Source: Flavobacteriales bacterium
GTDB lineage: Bacteria > Bacteroidota > Bacteroidia > Flavobacteriales_E > Vicingaceae
DNA length: 64,000 nucleotides
Direction of reading: 5' to 3'
Assembly: GCA_029262875.1 (NCBI GenBank)
Contig: JAJCYO010000167.1
Location: 51,098 to 115,097 of the forward strand
Below are positions 8,893 to 17,419 of the stretch, in pieces. A model generated the notes under the pieces. That model saw only the letters and a list, made by a program, of their open reading frames with translations, had not been told where the DNA came from and ran no database searches. Position 1 is the first letter of the stretch. The number at the start of each line of letters is the position of its first letter. The translations under genes were made by a program, and so were the position numbers.

Positions 8893-9331
8893 AATAGCAG
8901 TTACTACAGTCCTTATCCTGGCTTCAGTTGTGTTAACAGTTGATGCCAATGCACAGTGTAAACGATATACAAAAAAATACTGTTTACCTTCTTTGAGCCC
9001 ATACATGCACAATGGCCAATTAACCAGTGCTGTGTTGAATCCTGGTGATTCTGCAGACATTGCCATGACATTTAATGCTGGTAAAGAGTACCGCGTTTTG
9101 ATTTGCAATCAAGAACAAATTGGAAATGTACAATTTAAGGTGTTGGACAAATCCCGTAAAGTGCTTTACAAAAGTGATCCAGAACAACACAATCCTTCAT
9201 GGGATTTTAAAGTAGAGAATACACAACAATTTATCATTCAACTGACGGTTCCTAAAATGGAAAAAAGTAATCAGAAAACCAACCTGGTTCCCAATGGATG
9301 TGTTGCACTGTTGGTTGGGTTTAAAGAGTGA
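8876..9331 (+). CDS. Secreted hypothetical protein
   Basis: 151 residues with a signal peptide (VTTVLILASVVLTVDANAQ), cleaved probably just before C28. The mature part is short and predicted beta-rich (YRVLICNQEQIGNVQFKVLD, FIIQLTVP), resembling a small jelly-roll or C2-like periplasmic domain; no known family was recognised. It overlaps the upstream lipoprotein gene by 17 bases and converges with the asparaginase gene, overlapping its 3' end by 11 bases. Confidence 0.75.
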   Translation: MTLFNKIAVTTVLILASVVLTVDANAQCKRYTKKYCLPSLSPYMHNGQLTSAVLNPGDSADIAMTFNAGKEYRVLICNQEQIGNVQFKVLDKSRKVLYKSDPEQHNPSWDFKVENTQQFIIQLTVPKMEKSNQKTNLVPNGCVALLVGFKE

Positions 9332-10340
9332 TTTCTCCTCTTAACGATCTCTGTAACCAATCTTTAATTTCCTGAGTAGGCAATTCTGTTCCCAGTAAGT
9401 ACATGAGTTTAGTAACCGCGGCCTCATAGGTCATATCTTTTCCGCTAACAACACCTATTTTGGTAAAAGCAGAACTGGTTTCATATTTTCCTTGTTCAAC
9501 TCCACCACCAAGACATTGGCTAATGTTCAAAATAATAATGCCTTTATTAATGGCTTCAATTAACAGGTTGATAAACCACAATTGAGTGGAAGCATTTCCA
9601 GCGCCAAAGGTTTCCATTACAACTGCTCTTAGCCCTGGAATATTTATGACGGAAAAAACTTGTTCTTCAGTAATTCCAGGATACAATTTAAGCGTGGCAA
9701 TGTGGTTGTTTAAATGCTTATTTAAAATTAGTTTTTCGCCTGTTGATTTGTGTATGTTGGCTTTTTTAAACTTTAAGTTAACACCAGCTTCTGCCAACAT
9801 TGGATAATTAGGTGATTTAAAAGCTTCAAATTCTTCAGCACTTACCTTTGTTGAACGATTACCTCGGTATAAATTGTACTCAAAATAAATGGCCACCTCA
9901 GGAATAATTGGGTTGCCACTTTCTTTTAAACAAGCAATTTCAATGGCAGAAAGTAAGTTCTCTTTAGCATCCGTTCTAATTACGCCAATAGGCAATTGAG
10001 AGCCTGTAAGAATAACAGGTTTGCTCAAGTTTTCTAACATAAAACTTAATGCTGAAGCAGTATAAGCCATCGTATCAGAACCATGTAATACTACAAACCC
10101 ATCATGTTTGTCGTAATTGTCAAAAATAATTTGAGCAATTTCCATCCAGTTTTCTGGCTGCATGTTAGATGAATCTATCGGTTCATCAAAAGAGGTAGCT
10201 TCAATGTTTGTTTTAAACTTTTTGATTTCTGGAATTTCATTCATTAGGGAATCAAAGTCGAAAGACTTCAAAGATCCTGTCTCTTCGTCTCGAACCATTC
10301 CGATGGTTCCTCCCGTGTATATGATTAAAATAGAATTCAT
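9321..10340 (-). CDS. ansA: Type I L-asparaginase
   Basis: 339 residues, normal for cytoplasmic type I asparaginases, which hydrolyse L-asparagine to aspartate and ammonia. The first catalytic Thr lies in YTGGTIGM (T12) and the second in HGSDTM (T90); SQLPIGVIRTDAKENL is the usual third conserved block. There is no signal peptide, which fits the type I class. The ATG follows directly on the stop codon of the TatD gene, so the two are one transcription unit. Confidence 0.95.
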   Translation of the reverse strand: MNSILIIYTGGTIGMVRDEETGSLKSFDFDSLMNEIPEIKKFKTNIEATSFDEPIDSSNMQPENWMEIAQIIFDNYDKHDGFVVLHGSDTMAYTASALSFMLENLSKPVILTGSQLPIGVIRTDAKENLLSAIEIACLKESGNPIIPEVAIYFEYNLYRGNRSTKVSAEEFEAFKSPNYPMLAEAGVNLKFKKANIHKSTGEKLILNKHLNNHIATLKLYPGITEEQVFSVINIPGLRAVVMETFGAGNASTQLWFINLLIEAINKGIIILNISQCLGGGVEQGKYETSSAFTKIGVVSGKDMTYEAAVTKLMYLLGTELPTQEIKDWLQRSLRGEITL

Positions 10341-11111
10341 TTAAAACCCAAAAACTGCTTTAGAATTTTCTGTGGTTATTTTAGCCACATCCTCAATTTG
10401 CAAGCCGTAAATATCAGCAACTTTTTCAGCAATATTATACAAATAAGTGCTTTCATTTCGTTTTCCACGGTAAGGAGTTGGCGCTAAATAAGGAGCATCG
10501 GTTTCTAACACTAAATGAGAGATATCAATTTGGGCTACCGTTTTGTCCAAGCCAGAATTCTTAAACGTAACCACTCCACCAATGCCTATTTTAAAATCTC
10601 CGTAATTAATGATGTGGTTGGCTTGCTCTATGTTTCCCGTAAAACAATGGAAAATTCCTCTCATTTTAGCATCATTGAGTTCATCCAAAATTTCAAAAAT
10701 TTCATCAAAAGAATCCCTACAATGAATTACAAAAGGAAGGTTGTGTTTTTTTGCCAATTCAATTTGATGACGAAAAGCATCTTGTTGTTCTTTTAGTAAG
10801 GTCTTGTCCCAATACAAATCAATCCCTATCTCTCCGATAGCACAAAATTGTCGTTTCGACAACCACGCTTCAACCAAAGCCAATTCCTCTTTGTAGTTTG
10901 CTTTAACAGAAGTAGGGTGTAATCCCATCATCGGGAAACAATTGTCAGGATATTTTTCACCCAAACCCATCATTCCATCAATAGAGCTGGAATCGATATT
11001 AGGCAAGAACAGGCGCTCTATTCCTTTATCGATGCAATTTGCAATAACAGTATCAATGTCTTCATCAAATTGCTCAGCATACAAGTGGGTATGGGTATCT
11101 GTTAAAATCAT
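10341..11111 (-). CDS. TatD-family metal-dependent DNase
   Basis: 256 residues from the ATG at 11111, which gives the usual N-terminus MILTDTHTHL; a longer frame to 11156 adds 15 residues that are not typical. Metal ligands are visible in order: the HxH pair in THTHL, E in AIGEIGID, H in FVIHCRDS, H in FHCFTG and D in VLETDAPYLAP. TatD enzymes are 3'-5' exonucleases or D-aminoacyl-tRNA-like hydrolases of the amidohydrolase fold. The gene is divergent from lysS and abuts ansA. Confidence 0.95.
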   Translation of the reverse strand: MILTDTHTHLYAEQFDEDIDTVIANCIDKGIERLFLPNIDSSSIDGMMGLGEKYPDNCFPMMGLHPTSVKANYKEELALVEAWLSKRQFCAIGEIGIDLYWDKTLLKEQQDAFRHQIELAKKHNLPFVIHCRDSFDEIFEILDELNDAKMRGIFHCFTGNIEQANHIINYGDFKIGIGGVVTFKNSGLDKTVAQIDISHLVLETDAPYLAPTPYRGKRNESTYLYNIAEKVADIYGLQIEDVAKITTENSKAVFGF

Positions 11112-11172
11112 AACAACAAAAATAGTTTTTATCTCATTTAAATTGTGCGAATGCACTAAAACAAATCTTTAT

Positions 11173-11180
11173 TATCTTTG
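11173..11180 (+). promoter_or_regulatory. Candidate -7 box for lysS
   Basis: TATCTTTG matches TAnnTTTG exactly and lies 23 bases before the lysS ATG in the divergent tatD-lysS gap. No good -33 box was found at normal spacing. Confidence 0.45.
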
Positions 11181-11203
11181 ACCTCTTTAAAATTAGATTA
11201 AAA

Positions 11204-12904
11204 ATGAGTCAGCAATTGTCAGAACAAGAATTGGTTAGAAGAGAATCTTTAACCAAATTAAGAGCGTTAGGAATTAACCCTTACCCTCAGGCCTTATATC
11301 CTGTAACTATTTTATCCAAGGAGATAAAAGAAAACTATGAAGAAGGGAAGAAGGTGGTCATTGCTGGACGATTAATGTCAAGAAGAATTCAAGGAAATGC
11401 TTCATTTGCTGAGTTACAAGATAGCGAAGGGAGAATACAGGTTTACTTTAAAAGAGATGAAATTTGTGAAGGTGAAGATAAAACCATGTACAATGAAGTG
11501 TATAAAAAACTCTTAGACATTGGTGATTTTATCGGAATAGAAGGAGAATTGTTTAAAACACAAGTAGGAGAAATTAGTGTACGTGTTAAAGTATTTTCTT
11601 TGTTGAGTAAATCATTAAAACCACTACCATTACCAAAAACAGACAGTGAAGGAAACGTACACGATGCATTTACGGATCCAGAAATGAGGTACAGGCAGCG
11701 TTATGCTGATTTAGTGGTCAATCCACATGTTAAGGAAGTGTTTATTAAACGCGCAAAGTTATTTACTGCAATGCGTTCTTTCTTTGGAGAAAGAGGCTAT
11801 TATGAGGTAGAGACGCCAATATTACAACCAATTCCTGGAGGTGCTGCTGCCCGTCCATTTATCACGCATCATAACGCGATGGATGTTCCACAGTATTTAA
11901 GAATAGCTTGCGAGTTGTACTTAAAGAAAACATTGATTGGTGGTTTTGAAGGAGTGTATGAGTTTGCAAAAACCTTTAGAAATGAAGGAATGGATAGAAC
12001 CCATAACCCTGAGTTTACCATGATGGAAATCTATGTAGCTTACAAAGATTATCATTGGATGATGGAGTTTACAGAACAGTTATTGGAACACTGTGCGATT
12101 GCTGTAAATGGAACAACAGAAGCAGAATTTGGAGAAAACACGATTGACTTTAAAGCTCCTTATAAAAGGGTAACCATGCGTCAATCCATTATTGATTTTA
12201 CCGAGTTTGACATTAAAGATAAATCTGAAGAAGAGCTAACTGCTTGGTGTAAAGCAAATGGGATTGAAGTAGATGATACCATGGGTAAAGGAAAGTTAAT
12301 CGATGAGATTTTTGGAGAAAAATGTGAAGGGAATTATGTACAACCAACATTTATCATTGACTATCCAAAGGAGATGTCACCACTTTGTAAAGAACATAGA
12401 GACGATCCAAGTTTAACCGAACGTTTTGAGTTAATGATTTGTGGTAAAGAATTGGCGAATGCCTATACTGAGTTGAATGACCCGATTGATCAGAAAGGAC
12501 GATTTGAAGACCAATTGAAATTGGCTGCAAAAGGTGATGATGAAGCAACCGAATTCATTGATTATGATTTTTTAAGGTCGTTAGAATATGGTATGCCGCC
12601 TACTTCGGGCTTAGGAATTGGAATAGATCGATTAATCATGTTTTTAACAAACAATGAATCCATTCAGGAAGTATTGTTGTTTCCTCAAATGAAACCTGAG
12701 AAAAAAGAATTGCCATTGAGTGATGCTGAAAAAACCATTTTAAACCTGATGAAGTCAAACAACAGTATGGAGTTAGGTGCTTTAAAAACGGAAGCAGGAC
12801 TAAGTGGAAAACAATGGGATAAAGGAATGAAAGGGCTCTCTAAACAAGGCTTAATTAAAGTTGAGGTAGATGGAGAAGCTAAGGTTTGTATTTTGCAGTC
12901 TTAG
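11204..12904 (+). CDS. lysS: Lysyl-tRNA synthetase, class II
   Basis: 566 residues. An N-terminal OB-fold anticodon-binding domain (about 55-150, VIAGRLMSRRIQGNASFAEL) is followed by the class II catalytic core with motif 2 (FRNEGMDRTHNPEFTMMEIY) and motif 3 (SGLGIGIDRLIMFL). The core ends near residue 505 (VLLFPQMKPE). About 60 further residues (LSDAEKTILNLM to the end) form a small winged-helix-like tail, also seen in other Bacteroidota LysRS, making it longer than the roughly 500 residues of enterobacterial LysS. It charges tRNA-Lys in the cytoplasm. Confidence 0.97.
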   Translation: MSQQLSEQELVRRESLTKLRALGINPYPQALYPVTILSKEIKENYEEGKKVVIAGRLMSRRIQGNASFAELQDSEGRIQVYFKRDEICEGEDKTMYNEVYKKLLDIGDFIGIEGELFKTQVGEISVRVKVFSLLSKSLKPLPLPKTDSEGNVHDAFTDPEMRYRQRYADLVVNPHVKEVFIKRAKLFTAMRSFFGERGYYEVETPILQPIPGGAAARPFITHHNAMDVPQYLRIACELYLKKTLIGGFEGVYEFAKTFRNEGMDRTHNPEFTMMEIYVAYKDYHWMMEFTEQLLEHCAIAVNGTTEAEFGENTIDFKAPYKRVTMRQSIIDFTEFDIKDKSEEELTAWCKANGIEVDDTMGKGKLIDEIFGEKCEGNYVQPTFIIDYPKEMSPLCKEHRDDPSLTERFELMICGKELANAYTELNDPIDQKGRFEDQLKLAAKGDDEATEFIDYDFLRSLEYGMPPTSGLGIGIDRLIMFLTNNESIQEVLLFPQMKPEKKELPLSDAEKTILNLMKSNNSMELGALKTEAGLSGKQWDKGMKGLSKQGLIKVEVDGEAKVCILQS

Positions 12905-12910
12905 AATAGC

Positions 12911-12918
12911 TATATTTG
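12911..12918 (+). promoter_or_regulatory. Candidate -7 box immediately before gpsA
   Basis: TATATTTG is an exact TAnnTTTG match ending 6 bases before the gpsA ATG at 12925. If it is used, the mRNA would be leaderless or nearly so. It could equally be chance in AT-rich DNA. Confidence 0.35.
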
Positions 12919-12924
12919 TTTTCT

Positions 12925-13923
12925 ATGGAGTTTGACCAAAAAATAGGAGTATTAGGAGGAGGAAGTTGGGCTACAGCTATTGTGAAAATTCTTACAGAGA
13001 ATTTAGATACTGTAAATTGGTGGATGCGTGATAAGGAGTGTGGCGATCACATTAAAAAATTCCACCACAATCCGAGGTATATTCAGTCGATTCAATTTGA
13101 ACCCAATAAGCTAAACATTGATACCGATTTACAAAAAATTGTAGACGAGTCTGATATTTTAGTTGTTGCTGTTCCTTCTGCTTTTTTAGCGCAAGCTTTT
13201 GATGGCGTTAAGATAAAGGGGATAGAAGATAAAATAATTATTTCTGCCATTAAAGGTGTAATTCCAGAATACAATCAAATTCCTGCAGAGTACTTTAACA
13301 TTAACTTTAATGTTCCATGGGAAAAGATCGGAATGATTGCCGGACCTTGTCATGCAGAGGAAGTTGCTTTAGAAAGACTATCCTATTTAACCATTGCCTG
13401 TAGAGATGAAGAAATTGCATCTTATGTAGCAGAAGCAATGAGTTGTAGGTACATTAACACATCAACTTCAGATGATTTATTAGGGACAGAATTGTCGGCC
13501 ATCTTAAAAAATGTTTATGCAGTTGCGAGTGGTATTTGCCATGGCTTGGGTTATGGAGATAATTTTCAGGCAGTATTAATTTCTAGTGCGATTAGAGAAA
13601 CGAAAGAGTTTATTGATGCCATACATTCCATCCACAGGGATGTAAAATCTTCTGCATATTTAGGAGATTTATTGGTAACAGCCTATTCTCAATTTTCAAG
13701 AAATAGAAATTTTGGAAGCATGGTTGGAAAAGGATACTCTGTTCGATCAGCTCAAATTGAAATGAATATGGTGGCTGAAGGATATTATGCTGCAAAAGGA
13801 ATTTACGAAATCAACAAAAAATTTAAAGTAGACATGCCCATTGTTGATGCTGTTTATCGTATCCTATATGAAAAAATTTCTCCGATAATGGAGGTAAGGT
13901 TGTTAACGGCAAAGCTTTCTTAA
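12925..13923 (+). CDS. gpsA: NAD(P)H-dependent glycerol-3-phosphate dehydrogenase
   Basis: 332 residues from the ATG at 12925; a TTG three codons upstream is possible but less likely. The N-terminal Rossmann motif is VLGGGSWATAIVKIL, the substrate-binding block is IAGPCHAEEVA, and the conserved catalytic-lysine region is LGTELSAILKNVYAVASGICHGLGYGDN. It reduces dihydroxyacetone phosphate to sn-glycerol-3-phosphate for phospholipid synthesis. Its stop codon shares the palindrome TTAA with the stop of the convergent NifU-like gene. Confidence 0.95.
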   Translation: MEFDQKIGVLGGGSWATAIVKILTENLDTVNWWMRDKECGDHIKKFHHNPRYIQSIQFEPNKLNIDTDLQKIVDESDILVVAVPSAFLAQAFDGVKIKGIEDKIIISAIKGVIPEYNQIPAEYFNINFNVPWEKIGMIAGPCHAEEVALERLSYLTIACRDEEIASYVAEAMSCRYINTSTSDDLLGTELSAILKNVYAVASGICHGLGYGDNFQAVLISSAIRETKEFIDAIHSIHRDVKSSAYLGDLLVTAYSQFSRNRNFGSMVGKGYSVRSAQIEMNMVAEGYYAAKGIYEINKKFKVDMPIVDAVYRILYEKISPIMEVRLLTAKLS

Positions 13924-14186
13924 ACCTCTAAAGGTTCTTCAATCGTAATCACTTCTTTTATTTCAGGGATGGCTCTTTTTATAGCCTCTTCAACGCCCCC
14001 TTTTAATGTCATGGGACTCATAGAACAAGATTTACAAGCACCTAAAAATTTAACTTTTACAACATTGTCATCGGTAAGCTCTATGAGCTCAATGTCTCCT
14101 CCGTCATCAATTAAGAATGGACGAATCTGCTCTAAGGCAATGTTGATTTTTTTGATGGTATCTTCTTTATGCTTACTCACTTTCAA
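13920..14186 (-). CDS. NifU-like Fe-S scaffold protein (C-terminal domain type)
   Basis: 88 residues, corresponding to the stand-alone NifU C-terminal domain (Nfu). The cluster-binding pair C51 and C54 is in LGACKSCSMSPMTLKGGVE. The only reasonable starts are TTG at 14186 or GTG two codons later; no ATG is available upstream of the domain. It lies just downstream of the Mrp-type ATPase gene (30-base gap), and both families carry Fe-S clusters to apoproteins, so a shared role in cluster delivery is likely. It overlaps gpsA by 4 bases. Confidence 0.92.
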   Translation of the reverse strand: MKVSKHKEDTIKKINIALEQIRPFLIDDGGDIELIELTDDNVVKVKFLGACKSCSMSPMTLKGGVEEAIKRAIPEIKEVITIEEPLEV

Positions 14187-14216
14187 TGACTAATTTATAT
14201 CGAAATTACTAAAAAA

Positions 14217-15341
14217 TTAGTTACTTGAACAACCGTCCATATTGGTTATTTCGACTTTTTTGGTTGGATCCAATTGTTCGTTTCTATTATTAACCTCTGT
14301 AATAACGTTTTCAGCAAAAGCATTAAAAGCAATTGCCTGTGTCGATGTTTCTTGTAATATGGCGGGTCTACCAGCATCTCCAGCTTCTCTAATACTCTGT
14401 ACTAAAGGAATTTCACCTAATAGAGGGAGATCGTTTTCTTTTGCCAAGCTCTTTAGTCCATCTTGTCCAAAAATGTAATATTTATTGTTTGGTAATTCTT
14501 CTGGGGTAAAATAAGCCATGTTTTCTATCATGCCCAATATGGGAACATTAATTTGTTCCAAGGCAAACATGCCTATTGCTTTTCTGGCATCGATTAATGC
14601 TACTTTTTGTGGGGTACTTACAATTATTGCTCCGGTAACGGGTACGGTTTGTACCAATGAAAGATGAATATCACCAGTTCCAGGAGGCAAATCAATTAAC
14701 ATGTAATCCAATTCTCCCCAATCTGCTTCAGTAAAAAGTTGTGTTAAAGCTCTTGTTGCCATTGGTCCTCTCCAAACAACCGCTTGATCTGTATCAGCAA
14801 AAAAACCAATGGATAAGATTTTTACACCATGACTTTCTACAGGTTGAATTAAATTTCTACCATTTTTTTCAATTGGCATAGGCCTTTCATGTTCAACATT
14901 AAACATCAAAGGCATAGAAGGACCATAAATATCTGCATCTACTAAACCTACTTTGTATCCTTTTTGGGCTAAAGCAATGGCCAAATTTGCAGTAACGGTT
15001 GATTTTCCAACACCTCCTTTACCAGAAGCAATGGCAATTATATTTTTCACATTTGGTAAAGGGTTGTTGCTTTTAGGTGTTTCTGGGGCTTTTGGAATCG
15101 CAGAAACAGTAGCATTTAACTCAATTTCCGTTTCTAAAATACGCTTAAGATGCACTTCGCAGGCTTCAAGAACCCTTTTTTTATTGTGCATTGCAGGGTT
15201 TTGAATCTGCAAGTCAAAACTAATTTTAGTCCCTTCTGATTTGATGTTTGAAACTAAATTTAGTTCAATAATATCTTTTTTTAAGTCTGGTTCAATGACA
15301 AAACTTAATGCTTTTTTTATGTCGGATGCTGTAAAGCTCAT
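14217..15341 (-). CDS. apbC: Mrp/NBP35-family Fe-S carrier ATPase
   Basis: 374 residues. An N-terminal MIP18/DUF59 domain (about 1-85) precedes the P-loop ATPase domain with the deviant Walker A GKGGVGKST (107-115), VDADIYGPSMP and the LIDLPPGTGD block. The CxxC found in many Mrp proteins after ENMxYF is absent here (ENMAYFTPEELPNNKYYIFG). A single Cys remains near the C-terminus. The gene sits between an alkyltransferase-like gene and a NifU-like gene. Assignment to Fe-S cluster transfer follows from the family. Confidence 0.93.
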   Translation of the reverse strand: MSFTASDIKKALSFVIEPDLKKDIIELNLVSNIKSEGTKISFDLQIQNPAMHNKKRVLEACEVHLKRILETEIELNATVSAIPKAPETPKSNNPLPNVKNIIAIASGKGGVGKSTVTANLAIALAQKGYKVGLVDADIYGPSMPLMFNVEHERPMPIEKNGRNLIQPVESHGVKILSIGFFADTDQAVVWRGPMATRALTQLFTEADWGELDYMLIDLPPGTGDIHLSLVQTVPVTGAIIVSTPQKVALIDARKAIGMFALEQINVPILGMIENMAYFTPEELPNNKYYIFGQDGLKSLAKENDLPLLGEIPLVQSIREAGDAGRPAILQETSTQAIAFNAFAENVITEVNNRNEQLDPTKKVEITNMDGCSSN

Positions 15342-15373
15342 AGTAAAAATGTTTAAGCAAAATTACACATTAA

Positions 15374-15733
15374 TTAAGCTTCGAGGTTCAATTCGATGTT
15401 AGGATCCCAGAATACGTCTTTAAAATTCTTGACTTGATCATTTTTAACTTCAACTCCTTCTTTTCTTAATAGAATCTCCATTTCCATCGGATTGGCAAAA
15501 TGCATTTTACCAGTTAATTGCCCGATTCGATTTACTACTCGGTGAGCAGGAACGGGAGGAGTTTGACTATGCGCATTATTCATCGCCCAGCCTACCATAC
15601 GAGAGCTTCTTCCAGAACCTAGATATTTGGCAATTGTCCCATAAGACGTGACTTTCCCATAAGGGATTTCTCGACATACTTGGTATACCAATTGAAAAAA
15701 ATCTTTGCTATCTTGAGAATAATTGACTGTCAT
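15374..15733 (-). CDS. Alkyltransferase-like protein (MGMT family, active-site Cys replaced)
   Basis: 119 residues, the length of the MGMT DNA-binding domain alone. The helix-turn-helix with Arg finger is visible (YGTIAKYLGSGRSSRMVGWAMNN). The active-site motif PCHRV reads PAHRV (A63 in place of Cys), so it cannot accept alkyl groups. Such ATL proteins bind O6-alkylguanine and hand the lesion to nucleotide excision repair; that role is taken from the family. It follows an unknown lipoprotein gene by 2 bases and may be co-transcribed with it. Confidence 0.9.
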   Translation of the reverse strand: MTVNYSQDSKDFFQLVYQVCREIPYGKVTSYGTIAKYLGSGRSSRMVGWAMNNAHSQTPPVPAHRVVNRIGQLTGKMHFANPMEMEILLRKEGVEVKNDQVKNFKDVFWDPNIELNLEA

Positions 15734-15735
15734 TT

Positions 15736-16716
15736 TTAAGCACTACAATCTAAAACGTCTATTGATTTTATCATGAGGACGTCATTAAATACAAAACTAA
15801 TTTTGGCATAGGTATAAAATTCTTGATCCATTGTTTCCCCAATCAATAGTACCGTAATTGACGCAGTTTTTGCATCATGGTTGAGTTCATTTATCTTAAT
15901 GAATACTCCAGCAGCTGTAGGTTGGCATCTATCAGGTAGTGTTTCTGTAAGTGCTATAAAAGTATGTTCTTCATTTATATGTAATTGGATGAGCTCCATA
16001 AAATAGTCATAGGTAGGACTGTCAAAAATCTTTGTATTGGCGACATCGTGAACGGTATACAACGTATCTTCAATTGGAGCAACTCCAGGACCAGGAGATT
16101 CCATCAAAATACCCCCGAAAGGAATGATCGAGTCTAATGACTCATTGGGAACTTCTAATTTAAACAAAGCACTTATTATTAGATCTTGGAGGTATTCTTC
16201 AGTTAGCTCTGCTTCTTCGCTACAATGGATATATTTAAACTGTTCCTTATCTTCTTTTTTTACGAGAATATGATAATTCCCAAGTGTGTCTTCAAGACGC
16301 CAAGCATCGTTTTTTATCTTAAACATCTTGTACTGTAAATTGCCGTTTTCTTCATAACCTTCTTCAGCTTCGACATCTAAAATCAAAGTGTCTCCTCGAA
16401 GTTCGGTGTTTACCACTTGATACCAATAGGCATGGTGTCCATCAAACACAAAATAATAACCGCTGGCACCATCTCCGTATGCATTCAATTCAAAAACATC
16501 CAATCCTTTAGTCCAACAATTTTCTTCCAATACTACTTCATCGTTTTCATTTAAAGCAGCCAATAGGTATACTCCTTTAAATGCATCAATTTCTTTTCCA
16601 GGAAAATAAATGTCTGAGGAAGGGTTTTCTATTATTTTTTCCTCTTTACCAGAACAAGAAAAAACAAGTAAAATAAAGGGAATAATAATAAATGCAATTA
16701 TTTTTAGCTTAGACAT
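15736..16716 (-). CDS. Lipoprotein of unknown function
   Basis: 326 residues with a lipoprotein signal (IIAFIIIPFILLVFSCSGKE). The mature protein contains a region with alternating beta segments (ASGYYFVFDGHHAYWYQVV, KIKNDAWRLEDTLGNYHIL) and an acidic C-terminal half. No family was recognised. It lies 2 bases after trmB and 2 bases before the alkyltransferase-like gene in a minus-strand run that starts at 18220. Confidence 0.75.
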   Translation of the reverse strand: MSKLKIIAFIIIPFILLVFSCSGKEEKIIENPSSDIYFPGKEIDAFKGVYLLAALNENDEVVLEENCWTKGLDVFELNAYGDGASGYYFVFDGHHAYWYQVVNTELRGDTLILDVEAEEGYEENGNLQYKMFKIKNDAWRLEDTLGNYHILVKKEDKEQFKYIHCSEEAELTEEYLQDLIISALFKLEVPNESLDSIIPFGGILMESPGPGVAPIEDTLYTVHDVANTKIFDSPTYDYFMELIQLHINEEHTFIALTETLPDRCQPTAAGVFIKINELNHDAKTASITVLLIGETMDQEFYTYAKISFVFNDVLMIKSIDVLDCSA

Positions 16717-16718
16717 AA

Positions 16719-17411
16719 TTAGTTATTTAACTGAAATTGTAGATAATGAATACTATGGCCTTTGGCAGAAAATAGTTTTTCATAAAAGGTTTTGATGGAA
16801 AGTATTTCTTGTGTTTTGGGGTCTAATTTTTCTATGGTTTCTTGATATAAACTAAAGGTACTTTCAAGCAATTTGAAGTTGCATCGCTCTATTTCTTCTA
16901 AGGTATACCTGAAAAAACCCTCATGATCAGTCTTGAGGTGAATAATTCCCTCAGGCTTTAGAAATGTGGCGTAGCGATTAATAAACATAGGAGATGTTAA
17001 TCGCTTGCGTTCTAATCTATCCTTTGGCTGAGGGTCAGGAAAAGTAATCCAAATTTCATCTACTTCATTTTCAGCAAAAAAAGAAGCAATGTGATCTATT
17101 TGAGTTCGGAGGAAATAAACATTGTTCATTTTATTTTCAAAAGCAGTTTTTGCCCCTCTCCAAATTCGATTTCCTTTTATATCTACACCAATAAAATTTT
17201 TATCAGGGAAGTGCTCTCCCATTCCAACAGAATACTCCCCTTTTCCACACCCTAATTCTAATACAATAGGATTATCGTTTTTAAAAATGGCTGTTCTCCA
17301 TTTTCCTTTTAAAGGATGATCCTTTCTAAAAACCTCTTCTGTAGTAGGCTCTATAACATTGTTAAATGTTTTCATTTCAGCCCACTTTTGTAATTTTCCT
17401 TTTCCGCCCAT
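16719..17411 (-). CDS. trmB: tRNA (guanine-N7)-methyltransferase
   Basis: 230 residues, standard length. The SAM-binding motif is VLELGCGKGEYSVGMGEHFP, followed by FIGVDIKGNRIWRGAKTA, and the catalytic/tRNA-binding block ITFPDPQPKDRLERKRLTSP. It methylates G46 in the variable loop of tRNAs. Position 46 is G in the tRNA-Arg gene of this window. It lies 8 bases after the haem-binding protein gene. Confidence 0.96.
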   Translation of the reverse strand: MGGKGKLQKWAEMKTFNNVIEPTTEEVFRKDHPLKGKWRTAIFKNDNPIVLELGCGKGEYSVGMGEHFPDKNFIGVDIKGNRIWRGAKTAFENKMNNVYFLRTQIDHIASFFAENEVDEIWITFPDPQPKDRLERKRLTSPMFINRYATFLKPEGIIHLKTDHEGFFRYTLEEIERCNFKLLESTFSLYQETIEKLDPKTQEILSIKTFYEKLFSAKGHSIHYLQFQLNN

Positions 17412-17419
17412 TCTAACTA

